The notes beneath the pieces were generated by a model. That model saw only the letters and a program-made list of their open reading frames with translations. It was not told the DNA's origin and did not search any database. From LSCE01 sp050485425 (GTDB lineage: Bacteria > Pseudomonadota > Gammaproteobacteria > Nitrococcales > Aquisalimonadaceae), in assembly GCA_050485425.1 (NCBI GenBank), contig JBJHBJ010000011.1, forward strand, positions 30,010 through 94,009: a DNA stretch of 64,000 nt. Direction: 5' to 3'. Positions 32,797-41,685 of this stretch are shown piece by piece; the first letter of the stretch is position 1, and every line of letters starts with the position of its first letter. A program made the position numbers and the translations under genes.

Positions 32797-33139
32797 GGGC
32801 CGGATGGTTGAAATGACGGTCACCTTGGCAAAGCGGCGAAGCGGACGCAACTGGTCGGATTGTCATCGAAGCCCCCGTCCGGGCGCAATGCCGCTCGTCC
32901 GCCCCGGCGGCTGTGGGGACGCCGCACATCGGCGCTGAGGAATGACAATACACTCCGAAAGACTGGTATGATCGCGCGCGAAGAGCAATGCTCTCCGCCG
33001 CCCAGCCTCGGGCACGATCAGCGCTTCCCTGGCAAGGCGCGCCGGCGTGATCGTTCCAGGTCAGGTGAGTGCAACACCGCTGACAAGCCGCGCGACGGTG
33101 CCCAGCGGCTGGCGATTCTTTCGAAGAGGTTGATCGTGC

Positions 33140-33988
33140 ATGGTGTTGCGATCGGGCAATACACCGCCGCGAGCAGGTGGGCTGAATTTGCGCCTGGTGA
33201 CGTTCGACCCGTTCCGAAGCCTGGGCATTCCTGGTGCCCACTACGTGCGCCCGGAAAGCTACCTCGCAGAGAAAAGCCGCCTGTTGGACGCGGACTGGCT
33301 GCTGTTTCCCGAATACTGGCAGGTGAACAGCCTGTATTACGCTCTCGGCTGCCCGTTGTTTCCCTCGCTGGCCAGTTATCATCTGGGGCACGACAAGATC
33401 GAGATGACCCGGGCGCTTCAGGCCCTGTGTCCGCAACATGTTCCCGAAACATTGATCCTGCCCTCCACGGCTGCGTCAGTGGACCAGGTGCTGGACGTGC
33501 TGGGCGCAAACTGCATCGCCAAGGTGCCCCGGTCATCCATGGGGCAGGGTGTGGAGCTGATCCGGTCTGAAAACGCCCTGAGAGCCTGGGCCGCCGGCCA
33601 CGACATCCTGTACATCCAGGAAGTGCTGCCCATCCGTCGGGATATCCGAGTGGTCTGGGTGGGGGACGCCGTGCTCACGGCGTACTGGCGGGAAGCGGCG
33701 GACGGCCAGTTCCATAACAATATCGCCCGCGGGGCCCGGGTCGGCAGGGACGCCGTGCCCCGAAGTGCGCTCGACCTGGTGTCCGTCGTCGCCCGTTCCC
33801 TGGGCATCGATCACGCCGGATTCGACGTGGCGATGGTGGAGGGGCATCCGTACCTGCTGGAGTTCAACACGCTGTTCGGTACCGCCGGCCTGGCCGAGCG
33901 CGGCCTGCGTCTTTCCGAGGCCATCCTGCGCTGGCTCGTGGACCAGCGCCGCCCGCCCAGATCCCCCTGCCCGCCGCTCGCCGCATGA
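33140..33988 (+). CDS. RimK-like ATP-grasp ligase
   Basis: This protein of about 282 residues has ATP-grasp signatures. KVPRSSMGQGVELI is the phosphate-binding glycine-rich loop, YIQEVLP the adenine hinge, and DIRVVWVGD plus FDVAMVEGHPYLLEFNTLFG provide the magnesium-binding acidic and asparagine residues. The closest general type is RimK/alpha-L-glutamate ligase, joining an amino acid to a carboxylate with ATP. The substrate is unknown. It is divergent from mtgA across a 343-base gap that shows no other gene. The start could be ATG 33140 or TTG 33188, which has a GGTGG site and gives a more family-like N-terminus. Confidence 0.75.
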   Translation: MVLRSGNTPPRAGGLNLRLVTFDPFRSLGIPGAHYVRPESYLAEKSRLLDADWLLFPEYWQVNSLYYALGCPLFPSLASYHLGHDKIEMTRALQALCPQHVPETLILPSTAASVDQVLDVLGANCIAKVPRSSMGQGVELIRSENALRAWAAGHDILYIQEVLPIRRDIRVVWVGDAVLTAYWREAADGQFHNNIARGARVGRDAVPRSALDLVSVVARSLGIDHAGFDVAMVEGHPYLLEFNTLFGTAGLAERGLRLSEAILRWLVDQRRPPRSPCPPLAA

Positions 33989-34227
33989 GGCGAATGTACG
34001 AACGGCTCCTTGTACCAATCCGATCGGATACCTTGCATCCTGTCGTGCCGTTGGCATATAACTGCGTCGGGCATGGAAATGCTCCTGCATCGGCCAGCGC
34101 TCGGAACAAGCTTCGACAGCAAAGGGAATTGGCATCACTTCGTCGTGCAGCCGCCCCGTAGCCACTCACTTGCCAGCGATTCGTGGTCGGTTGGATAAAA
34201 ACGCATAACCACAACGTCGGGGTGAAA

Positions 34228-35016
34228 ATGAAACAGGATCTCCAAACACCGCAATCCATCGGCGGGGTGCTCGATTCCGCGTTCAAGCTGTACAAGAGCA
34301 CGTTCCGCGCCGTGTTCGGGCCAGTCCTGGTCTACGTGCTTGCCACCGGTGCGCTCGCGCTCTCCGGCAACGTGCTTGCCGCTTCATCGATGGGACTGGG
34401 CACGCAGTTCGTCCTGCAGCTCATTGCCCTGATACTGATCATGATCATCGGTGCCTGGACGCTCGGGGCCGCCATCTATCGCATGAATGCCCTGGCGCTG
34501 GGCGATGCCCAAGGCGCCACGCGGGCGCTGGACGTGGCCCGCGGGAAGATCGGACCGCTGGTCGGTTTTGCGGTGCTCTATACCGTGATCACGGCCATCG
34601 GTTTTGTGTTGCTGGTGGTGCCGGGGATCATCCTCTGTATCAGCATCAGCCTGGGCGGGGCGCTGATTCTGCTGGAAGACGAAAAAGTCTTCCGTTCCAT
34701 CTCCCGGAGCCACAAGCTGGTGTGGGGGAACTGGTGGCGCACCGCGACCATCTTTACCGTAGTTGCATTGATCGTGATGATCCCCTGGACTGTCGTAGCC
34801 GGCGTCGTTGGAGGCCTGCTGGTGGCCACCGACAGTTTCCTGCTGATGGATACCGGCTATCTTCCGCTGCACGTGGAATTCCTGATTCTGGCCGCCACCT
34901 CGGTTGTCGAGCTGCTGCTGATGCCGCTGGTGCTGGCCAGCGTGGTCTGCGTACTGCATGACCTGCGTGCCCGCAAGGAAGGCTCCGATCTCGAAGAGCG
35001 CCTGGCGACGGTCTAG
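34228..35016 (+). CDS. Multi-pass membrane protein heading the MoxR/DUF58 cluster
   Basis: This 262-residue protein has about six hydrophobic segments. Its charged N-terminus (QTPQSIGGVLDSAFKLYKSTF) is typical of YciC/DUF7544-like or glycerophosphodiester-phosphodiesterase-membrane-domain proteins. No enzymatic motif is visible. It is followed after 6 bases by the DUF4129-type gene and is probably the first gene of the operon that contains moxR. Such proteins commonly accompany MoxR-DUF58 clusters, but their role is not known. Start: ATG 34228 with a GGGGTG element. Confidence 0.75.
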   Translation: MKQDLQTPQSIGGVLDSAFKLYKSTFRAVFGPVLVYVLATGALALSGNVLAASSMGLGTQFVLQLIALILIMIIGAWTLGAAIYRMNALALGDAQGATRALDVARGKIGPLVGFAVLYTVITAIGFVLLVVPGIILCISISLGGALILLEDEKVFRSISRSHKLVWGNWWRTATIFTVVALIVMIPWTVVAGVVGGLLVATDSFLLMDTGYLPLHVEFLILAATSVVELLLMPLVLASVVCVLHDLRARKEGSDLEERLATV

Positions 35017-35022
35017 CTTCTC

Positions 35023-35943
35023 GTGAGGTGCTGCCGACAATTCCTTGCAGTCGGACTCGTCTGCTGGCTGGCGGCATTGCCGCCAGCCAGCGCCGGTGAC
35101 GGTTTCCTGCCGGCGCTGGCGGACTGCCTGGCTCGGCTTTCGCACATGGACGCCAGGCAGGAGATTCATCTGGCGGGCCACTGCCCGGATCAGGCAGCCA
35201 TGCTGACCTCCGAGACAGCTCCTGCCCTGCTGGTGCCCGATTCCTCCCAGCCGCTGACCGTCGGCCGGCTCCGGCGCGCCGGGGATTTGTTGCTGGATTC
35301 CGGGCGCGTGGCCCACTATCACCTGGAACGGCAACAGCTCGACCGGATACTGAGCGATCTCGACCTCCACCGCGAGGACCGGGAAACGCCGTGGCAACGG
35401 TTTGTCGCCTGGCTGGATGAGCGGCTTCCGTCCCTGGAGCATCTGCGCCCGGCATTGCTGGATCGTGCGCTGGATTCCGTGTTTGGCGATCACCAGGGCT
35501 GGCGGTGGCTGGGGCTCGCCTTGCTGCTCGGCCTAGTGGTGCTGCTGCTATGGCTGCTGGCCCGCATCCTGACCAACGTGCTTCCGGCGCTCGCCGGGTT
35601 TCCATTCGGCGGGACGCCACGATCCGCGGCCGGATCGGCGTTGGGCACCGAGAATACGCTGGACGCCATTCGACGGCTTTCCCCGGACAACCAGCCTGCG
35701 GCCTTGCTGGTCCATTGCATCGCGTCGCTGACGCAATCGGGCATGCTCCCCGCTCGGCGCGGCCTGACCAATGGCGACTGCCGCAAACTGCTGGTGCGGC
35801 AGTCGGCGGAACAGGGCGATGCGTTTCGGCGCCTGAGCGAACTGGTGGAGCGCTCTGTCTACGGCGGGCAGACCCTGGCGGGTGATGAACTGGAAGCCTG
35901 TTTCTCGGCCACAGCCAGGCTGACCGGCGAGGGTGCCCGGTGA
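35023..35943 (+). CDS. DUF4129-type membrane protein
   Basis: This 306-residue protein has a signal peptide (about 1-24), an extracytoplasmic region and one central transmembrane helix (WRWLGLALLLGLVVLLLWLLARIL, about 165-188). A cytoplasmic C-terminal helical domain (ENTLDAIRRLSPDNQPAALLVHCIASL...) resembles the DUF4129 region found next to MoxR and DUF58 proteins. The start codon appears to be GTG (35023). The next gene overlaps by 4 bases (GTGA). Probably part of a MoxR-controlled membrane assembly; function unknown. Confidence 0.72.
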   Translation: MRCCRQFLAVGLVCWLAALPPASAGDGFLPALADCLARLSHMDARQEIHLAGHCPDQAAMLTSETAPALLVPDSSQPLTVGRLRRAGDLLLDSGRVAHYHLERQQLDRILSDLDLHREDRETPWQRFVAWLDERLPSLEHLRPALLDRALDSVFGDHQGWRWLGLALLLGLVVLLLWLLARILTNVLPALAGFPFGGTPRSAAGSALGTENTLDAIRRLSPDNQPAALLVHCIASLTQSGMLPARRGLTNGDCRKLLVRQSAEQGDAFRRLSELVERSVYGGQTLAGDELEACFSATARLTGEGAR

Positions 35944-37154
35944 AAGATCGCCTGCTCCTGCTGGTCGGAATTCTGCTGACGTTGCTGCTGTTGCTGGTGC
36001 TATTCATGCCCGCGCCTCAGGAACGCCACTCTCTTCCGCGCTCGGAAGATCGCGGAGCCCACGGGCTGGTGGCCATGAACCGGTTTCTCCAGGCTTCCGG
36101 CGTCACTACCCACAGCCTGAAGCAGCCCTATTCGGCGCTTCTGGACGGGGAGCTGCCGTCCCCGACGGGCAACCTGCTGGTTGTCGCCGTGCCCCACCGG
36201 CTGGTGCTTGCGGAGGACGAACCCGAGGCGCTGGCCGACTGGGTCAGGGAGGGGAATCATGTGGTTCTGCTGGGCATGAGCGAGCTACGTGGGGGCGTCG
36301 AATCCGGTGCCGATACGGCGGGGCGGCTGCTGGAGCCGGCCGGGCTGCAGGTCAAGGCAGCCGACGACTTCCTGACCGACGGGAATGCCGACTCCCCCCT
36401 CCGTATGAGCCGGCAACTGGAGCATGGATTGTTGCGGGATGCGACGGTACTCGCTGCCGCCAGCACGCCGCGCATGTTCGATGTGTGGCCGACCCTTGCT
36501 GACCGTGACGACGCCCCTCTGGTGGTTCGCATGTTCCAGGCCGCCGACCGGCCCACCTGGTGGTGGATTCCTGTGGAGCCCGGTGGTTACTGGGTCACCT
36601 CCCATGGCGGGAGTGCCACCAATACCTGGATCGGAGAGGCGGATAACGCACGCCTGATGCTCAATCTGGCGGGGTACGCGCTGTCGAAAGGGGGCAGGGT
36701 GGTATTCGATGACTACCACCAGGGCCTGACCGATCGCTATGACGCTGATGCTTTCTACGGGGACCGGCGGTTTCATCTCACCGTGCTGTTCGTGATCGGT
36801 TTCTGGCTGTTCTACGCCTTTGGCCGGAACGACCGGCTGGCCCCCCGCCAACCCCGGATGATACTGCCGCGCGCCGCTGACCGGGTCGATGCCAGTGCCG
36901 GGCTCTATGCGCGCCGCGTGCGGGACGCGGAGATTGCGCGCGGCCTGATTCGTCATTTTCACAACACGGTCCGCCGGCTCCACGGCCTTCCCCTGACCGG
37001 CGAGCCGGCCTGGGAATACCTGGAACGAAACCCCCGGATCGATCAGCGGGATGTCCGGACGCTGCAGCGGATGTGTGTCTCCCTGCCACGGCGCAACGGC
37101 CCGCTGATCCGCCTCAGCCAACAGATATGCAAAGTAAGGAACCAGATCGCATGA
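35940..37154 (+). CDS. DUF4350 domain membrane protein
   Basis: This 404-residue protein has an N-terminal membrane helix (LLLLVGILLTLLLLLVLF). A soluble domain with the DUF4350/glutamine-amidotransferase-like pattern follows (EDRGAHGLVAMNRFLQASG...LVVAVPH...WVREGNHVVLLG). A second helix lies near residue 280 (FHLTVLFVIGFWLFYAFG), with a cytoplasmic tail after it. It belongs to the recurring MoxR-DUF58-DUF4129-DUF4350 gene group. The start is GTG, overlapping the previous stop. Its own stop overlaps the moxR start (ATGA). Confidence 0.8.
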   Translation: MKDRLLLLVGILLTLLLLLVLFMPAPQERHSLPRSEDRGAHGLVAMNRFLQASGVTTHSLKQPYSALLDGELPSPTGNLLVVAVPHRLVLAEDEPEALADWVREGNHVVLLGMSELRGGVESGADTAGRLLEPAGLQVKAADDFLTDGNADSPLRMSRQLEHGLLRDATVLAAASTPRMFDVWPTLADRDDAPLVVRMFQAADRPTWWWIPVEPGGYWVTSHGGSATNTWIGEADNARLMLNLAGYALSKGGRVVFDDYHQGLTDRYDADAFYGDRRFHLTVLFVIGFWLFYAFGRNDRLAPRQPRMILPRAADRVDASAGLYARRVRDAEIARGLIRHFHNTVRRLHGLPLTGEPAWEYLERNPRIDQRDVRTLQRMCVSLPRRNGPLIRLSQQICKVRNQIA

Positions 37155-38104
37155 GCCATTCAGCCAGGGATTTCGCCAACGAACTGGAAGCCGTGATCGG
37201 CGGCACGGTGTTCGGCGCACGGGAGGTTGTTCACGGCCTCGCCGTGGCCTTGATCGCCGATGGGCACGTATTGCTGGAGGGGGTGCCGGGCGTCGGCAAG
37301 ACACTGCTGGCGAAAACGCTGGCCGGCGTGCTCGGGCGCGATTTCAAGCGCATCCAGGGAACGGCGGATCTGATGCCGGCGGACATCACCGGCGTCCATA
37401 TCTTCAACGGTGACGAACGCCGCTTCGAGTTGATGCCCGGGCCGCTGTTCGCGGAGCTGGTGCTGGTCGACGAGATCAACCGCAGTGGCCCGAAAACCCA
37501 GTCCGCATTGCTGCAGGCGATGGAGGAGCGGGCCGTGAGCATCGACCGCGAAACCTATCGCCTGCCGGAACATTTCTTCGTCATCGCCGCGCAGAACCCG
37601 CATGAATTCGAGGGGACCTATCCGTTACCGGAATCGCAGCTCGACCGGTTTCTGCTCCGCCTGCGCATGACATACCCCGACGGTGATGAATCCATCCGCA
37701 TTCTGCAGGCCTACGACCGTCCCGGGGCCGGTCATGCCCAGCAGCCCGCCCCCCCTTCCCCGATGAATCTGGAACTGCTCGCAGAGGCGCAGAGCGAAGC
37801 GGCAGCGGTTCACGTGGAGCCGGCACTCTATCGTTACGTCAACGGCATCGCCGAGGCCAGCAGGACGCACCCGAAGGTCAGCCTGGGGTTGTCCACCCGC
37901 GGAGCATTAGCCCTGATGCGCTGCGCACGGGCCACTGCGGCGATCAGGGCCGGGGATTTCCTGACCCCGGACGACGTCAAAGGCGTTGCCTCGCTCGTGC
38001 TGGCGCACCGCCTGGTTCTCTCACCGGACGCCAGTCTGGACGGTGTTTCGCCGGAAGCGGTGTGCGGTGAACTGCTGGACCAGGTGCCGGTACCGCGGGA
38101 TTGA
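37151..38104 (+). CDS. MoxR-family AAA+ ATPase
   Basis: This 317-residue chaperone-like ATPase has Walker A GVPGVGKT (44-51), Walker B LVLVDEINR (about 105-113), the MoxR motif ALLQAMEERAVS and sensor 1 VIAAQNPHEFEGTYPLPESQLDRF. A C-terminal helical lid follows. MoxR proteins remodel or activate protein complexes, usually together with a VWA- or DUF58-containing partner, here the next gene. It overlaps DUF4350 by 4 bases, and its stop touches the DUF58 start region. Confidence 0.93.
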   Translation: MSHSARDFANELEAVIGGTVFGAREVVHGLAVALIADGHVLLEGVPGVGKTLLAKTLAGVLGRDFKRIQGTADLMPADITGVHIFNGDERRFELMPGPLFAELVLVDEINRSGPKTQSALLQAMEERAVSIDRETYRLPEHFFVIAAQNPHEFEGTYPLPESQLDRFLLRLRMTYPDGDESIRILQAYDRPGAGHAQQPAPPSPMNLELLAEAQSEAAAVHVEPALYRYVNGIAEASRTHPKVSLGLSTRGALALMRCARATAAIRAGDFLTPDDVKGVASLVLAHRLVLSPDASLDGVSPEAVCGELLDQVPVPRD

Positions 38105-38109
38105 GCCGG

Positions 38110-39411
38110 ATGAGTCTGAGTTGGCGCAGCTACCTGATTCTTGCGGCAATCGCGCTGCTGGGTATTGCCGGACAGTGGCTTGGTGGGCACTGGCGTCTGT
38201 GGTGGCTGCTGGCCGCTGCTTGCTGGCTGGGTGTACTGGTGTGGGAGCGGTGGCGGTTGCGAGACGCTGGCGGCCTGATGTTCCGGTGGCCGGTGCCTGG
38301 GACCGCCCAACTCGGTAAGCGGTTCGATATGCCGGTGCAGGTCGACAATACGGCCGGGAGGGCCATCGAGGCGGAGTGGCAGCCATGGCTGCCGGAGGAC
38401 TTGCAAGGCGGCAATACGCGGCGTCACCTGGTACTTGCACCCGGAGCCAGCCAGGTGTTGCGTATGCGCGTAACACCCCTTCGGCTGGGGCTGGTCGAAT
38501 CCCCGGTGGTGTATATCCGCCTGCGCGGTGAAGCCGGGCTTGCCTGGTGGCGGCAGCCGCCTGAGCGGGGCGGGGCCGCGTTCCGTGTCCTGCCGGCTCG
38601 TCTGAACGAGGCCGGCGCCGCCGCGGGTGTCAGCCGGTACGGTTCCCAGGCCAGGGAAAGTGCCGGTGCCGGCCCCGATTTTCTCGGGCTCAGGGACTAT
38701 CGGCCCGGTGACCCCCTGCGTGCCGTGGACTGGAAAGCGACCGCGCGCACCGGGCGGCGCATCGTACGCACCTTCAGTGAGGAGCGCGGCGCCGAACTTC
38801 TTCTGGTGCTGGATCTGGGCTACGGCAGCGGCGTGCAGGCCGGGCCGCTCTCGCATCTGCATCATTACGTCAATGCCGCTTCGCGGCTGGCGGAACAGGC
38901 GACGGCTGCGGGCGATCGCTGCGGCTTGCTGGCGTTCGCGGATGATGTGCTGCTGTGTCTCGCGCCAACCCGGGGGGAGCGCGGGTTGCGCAGGGTGCGT
39001 GACGGACTGGCGGAGCTGCGCAGCATTCCGCGCGAATCGAATCCGCTCAAGGCGGCGCTGGAAGTCCGCCGCTTGCTGGGCCAGCGGGCACTGGTGGTCT
39101 GGTTCTGCGAGCTGGAAGACCCGGAGACCAGCAGCCAGTTGCTACGTGCCAACGCCTTGATGGTGCCGAAGCATCTGCCGTTGATGGCGAGCGTTGCGCC
39201 GGAGGACGTGGCGGAAATGGCCGAGCAGTCGGCCCGGGAGTGGCTTGATCCATACCGCAACTACGCGGCGCAGACCTGGCTGCATGATCGCCGGCGCATG
39301 CTGGAGCGCCTGCAACGCCTGGGCGTCGAGACGGTGCATGCGCCCGCTGCCCGGCTCGATGAGGCAGTGCGTTCCCGCTTCGAGCTGCTGCGCAGGCACC
39401 GGCGGGTTTAG
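38110..39411 (+). CDS. DUF58 domain protein (VWA-like, MoxR partner)
   Basis: This 433-residue protein has two N-terminal membrane helices (about 8-55), a beta-rich extracytoplasmic-type stretch and the DUF58 core. The hallmark sequence is DFLGLRDYRPGDPLRAVDWKATAR near 196-219, followed by a von Willebrand A-like region (LLLVLDLGYGSG). It is the standard partner of the MoxR ATPase encoded just upstream. Start: ATG 38110. A TTG at 38101 would overlap the moxR stop. The 3' end overlaps the convergent SpoIIM-type gene by 4 bases. Confidence 0.9.
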   Translation: MSLSWRSYLILAAIALLGIAGQWLGGHWRLWWLLAAACWLGVLVWERWRLRDAGGLMFRWPVPGTAQLGKRFDMPVQVDNTAGRAIEAEWQPWLPEDLQGGNTRRHLVLAPGASQVLRMRVTPLRLGLVESPVVYIRLRGEAGLAWWRQPPERGGAAFRVLPARLNEAGAAAGVSRYGSQARESAGAGPDFLGLRDYRPGDPLRAVDWKATARTGRRIVRTFSEERGAELLLVLDLGYGSGVQAGPLSHLHHYVNAASRLAEQATAAGDRCGLLAFADDVLLCLAPTRGERGLRRVRDGLAELRSIPRESNPLKAALEVRRLLGQRALVVWFCELEDPETSSQLLRANALMVPKHLPLMASVAPEDVAEMAEQSAREWLDPYRNYAAQTWLHDRRRMLERLQRLGVETVHAPAARLDEAVRSRFELLRRHRRV

Positions 39412-40421
39412 CTGCTATCAACTGATCGTGTGATGACGGGGCGACGCGGCTGATTCGCATGCGGCCAGAGCCGGCCGCTCATCACCGCGAAGAACACCAG
39501 CCAGTACACCAGGCCGACGGCCAGCTTTGTGGCGAAGGAGTAGTGATCCGCGGGCGAGATGAAGCCCTCGATCAGTCCCGCTCCGACGAGAAACACCACG
39601 CAGAAGACCATCACCGTTGCTGTCTCGCCCACGGCCTGGCGCAGCGCCACCGTGCGGGACAGGTTGCCGGGCCGGAGCAGGGCCTCGCCCAGGCGCACAC
39701 CGGCGGCACCGGCCACGCAGATCACGCTGAGTTCCACGAAACCGTGGGCGACCACGAATTCCAGCAGGCGTCCGTCCAGCCCGTAGTGGCGCACGAATGC
39801 GAACACGCTGCCGAGCATCATGCCGTTCAATCCGATGATATAGAGCGTACCGAGACCGAACAGCGTACCCAGCGCGTAGGCGGTCAGTGCCACCAGGATG
39901 TTGTTGGTCATGATGCTCAGGGCGAGGAACGACGGCGGCATGATGTTGAGCAGGCCATCCGTCCACAACTCGCCGCTCCGGGCGCCGGCGATCATGCCGG
40001 GTGAAGCGAACAGGTTGGCCAGATCGGGGTAGATCGTGACCAGCAGCCAGCCGAACAAGGCGGTGAGCAGGAACCAGGCGGTTACCGAGAGTACCGTTGG
40101 ACGAAGCGCAGCCATCGTTGCCGGCAGTTCGTCACGGAACTGGCTGCGTAGCGTTGGCAGCAGCCGGCGGGCCGGCTTGTGGACTGCTTCGTGGGCTTCA
40201 ACATACAGCGCTTCCAGGTAACGCGTCAGCCGTCCCTGCGGGTCCATGCTGCGGGCCAGGGCCAGATCCCGTGCGAGGGCCCGGTAGCCTTCATCCAGCG
40301 CGTGTACCGCGGCCACGTCCTGGCGACGGTTGTCCCGCTGCCGGCGAAGAGCGCCGGCCAGTTCCTCCCAGGCCGGTTGTCGCTGTTCCAGCCAGCGGCG
40401 GAGCCCATCGGAATTGCTCAT
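39408..40421 (-). CDS. Stage II sporulation protein M-like (DUF95) membrane protein
   Basis: This 337-residue protein has a hydrophilic N-terminal helical domain (about 1-105). Five or so membrane helices follow, with the SpoIIM/DUF95 pattern NNILVALTAYALGTLFGLGTLYIIGLNGMMLGSVFAF and VAHGFVELSVICVAGAAGV. In non-sporulating bacteria this family is regularly encoded with RDD, MoxR and DUF58 proteins and its role is unknown. Its start overlaps the RDD gene by 4 bases. Its stop overlaps the convergent DUF58 gene by 4 bases. Confidence 0.88.
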   Translation of the reverse strand: MSNSDGLRRWLEQRQPAWEELAGALRRQRDNRRQDVAAVHALDEGYRALARDLALARSMDPQGRLTRYLEALYVEAHEAVHKPARRLLPTLRSQFRDELPATMAALRPTVLSVTAWFLLTALFGWLLVTIYPDLANLFASPGMIAGARSGELWTDGLLNIMPPSFLALSIMTNNILVALTAYALGTLFGLGTLYIIGLNGMMLGSVFAFVRHYGLDGRLLEFVVAHGFVELSVICVAGAAGVRLGEALLRPGNLSRTVALRQAVGETATVMVFCVVFLVGAGLIEGFISPADHYSFATKLAVGLVYWLVFFAVMSGRLWPHANQPRRPVITRSVDSS

Positions 40422-41170
40422 CGCTGTTCACCGCCCAGGAGCTGCTCAAGCTGTGTGCGTAGCGCGTGCTCACGGCGTCTGCGGCCGGTAATCTCGGGCA
40501 GCGGGCGCTCCAGTCGCTCCAGCAGGGTTTCCGCGAGCCTGACGCGATGCTCGGAGCGCAGCTGTTTCCAGCGTTCGAGCAGGTCTGTCGCCACGGCCTG
40601 CTGCTCGGGAGCCAGCGATGAGTTGCTCAAGGCCCTGGAAGCCTTGGCAAGATCCGACGCCTTGGCCCGGCGCTCCTTGACCAGCACTGTTCCGGCGGCC
40701 ATGTCGCCCAGGCGGAGGGCATGGCGGTGCAGTAGACCGACGGTGAAGCCGAGCAGATAGAACGAGGGCAGGGAATCGATCAGCCGGAAGATGTTGCGAA
40801 GCAGGTGCGCCCCGACGCCGGCCGGCCGTCCGTCCGCTGACATGACGCGAACGCCGGCCAGGCGCTTGCCGGGTGTCCGGCCGCCGGTGACAATTTCCAG
40901 TACCGGGTGGTACAGCAGGTAGAACAGTGCCGGCGGCAACAGGACCAGCCAGGGTGCAACCAGGAACCGGTCGTAACTGGACGGGCCGTTCAGCAACATG
41001 AAGGTCCAGGCGATGATCCAGGCCACCGCCACCACGGCGCGGATGTGCAGGTCCACGATAAATGCGTAGCTGCGGCTGCCCAGTCCGGCGATCTCCAGAT
41101 CCACCCCGGCCTCGTCCCCGCCACGAAGCGCGATGTGGCTTTTCCGAATCTGCGGAATGCGTTCCTGCAT
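40418..41170 (-). CDS. RDD family membrane protein
   Basis: This 250-residue protein has the RDD domain, with a modified YAFIVDLHIRA first helix, the GRTPGKRLAGVRVMSADG loop and a third helix near 135. A long charged C-terminal cytoplasmic region follows. Some RDD proteins are Na+/H+ antiporters, but those in MoxR clusters are uncharacterised. It is translationally coupled to the SpoIIM-like gene, and together they face the MoxR operon convergently. An AAGGAAATCACC leader supports the ATG. Confidence 0.88.
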   Translation of the reverse strand: MQERIPQIRKSHIALRGGDEAGVDLEIAGLGSRSYAFIVDLHIRAVVAVAWIIAWTFMLLNGPSSYDRFLVAPWLVLLPPALFYLLYHPVLEIVTGGRTPGKRLAGVRVMSADGRPAGVGAHLLRNIFRLIDSLPSFYLLGFTVGLLHRHALRLGDMAAGTVLVKERRAKASDLAKASRALSNSSLAPEQQAVATDLLERWKQLRSEHRVRLAETLLERLERPLPEITGRRRREHALRTQLEQLLGGEQR

Positions 41171-41285
41171 GGTGATTTCCTTGCTCTTTTCCGCCGGCTA
41201 CTATACCCCTAATCGAGTCGGAAAGGCAGGCATCCGGGCGCGAGCATGGGGCTCTGGCCTGCCTGTTCTGGAAGAGGGGCGGGCC

Positions 41286-41672
41286 ATGCTGCTGATAGAA
41301 CAACTGGCCGAACAGCGGATCGCGGAGGCGCGGGAACGCGGTGAACTCGACAATCTTCCGGGAGCGGGCAAGCCGCTGGTTCTGGACGATGACAGCATGA
41401 TTCCCGAGCACTTGCGCATGGCGTACCGCCTGTTGAAGAACGCCGGCTACGCGCCGCCGGAGCTGGCAACCCGGAAAGAGATCACGGATGTCGAGGATCT
41501 GCTGCGCGAGCTACCTGTCGAGGAGGGCGAGGCCCGGGAGCGTGCCCGCCGCCGGCTGGAGCTGCTGCATCTGCGACTCTCCCATCAGAGCCGGAGAACG
41601 GAAGGGCCGCTCTGGAGCAGGGATCCCGAGTACGCCTCGCGGATACTGGATCGCCTGGACAAACCGGACTGA
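41286..41672 (+). CDS. DUF1992 domain protein (DnaJC28 conserved domain)
   Basis: This 128-residue protein is almost entirely the DUF1992 domain. The characteristic AEQRIAEARERGELDNLPGAGKPL (about 8-31) is followed by a DDSMIPEHLRMAYRLLKNAGYAPPE segment. The same domain occurs in eukaryotic DNAJC28 and in E. coli YhdN-like proteins. It is cytoplasmic, with no J-domain, and its function is unknown. Start: ATG 41286 after GAGGGGCGGGCC. The longer open frame upstream is not coding-like. Confidence 0.88.
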   Translation: MLLIEQLAEQRIAEARERGELDNLPGAGKPLVLDDDSMIPEHLRMAYRLLKNAGYAPPELATRKEITDVEDLLRELPVEEGEARERARRRLELLHLRLSHQSRRTEGPLWSRDPEYASRILDRLDKPD

Positions 41673-41685
41673 CCGGCGCTTCCTT

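Noticed and set aside
41286..41672. J-domain chaperone
   Set aside because: Only the DUF1992 domain shared with DNAJC28 is present. There is no HPD-containing J-domain.
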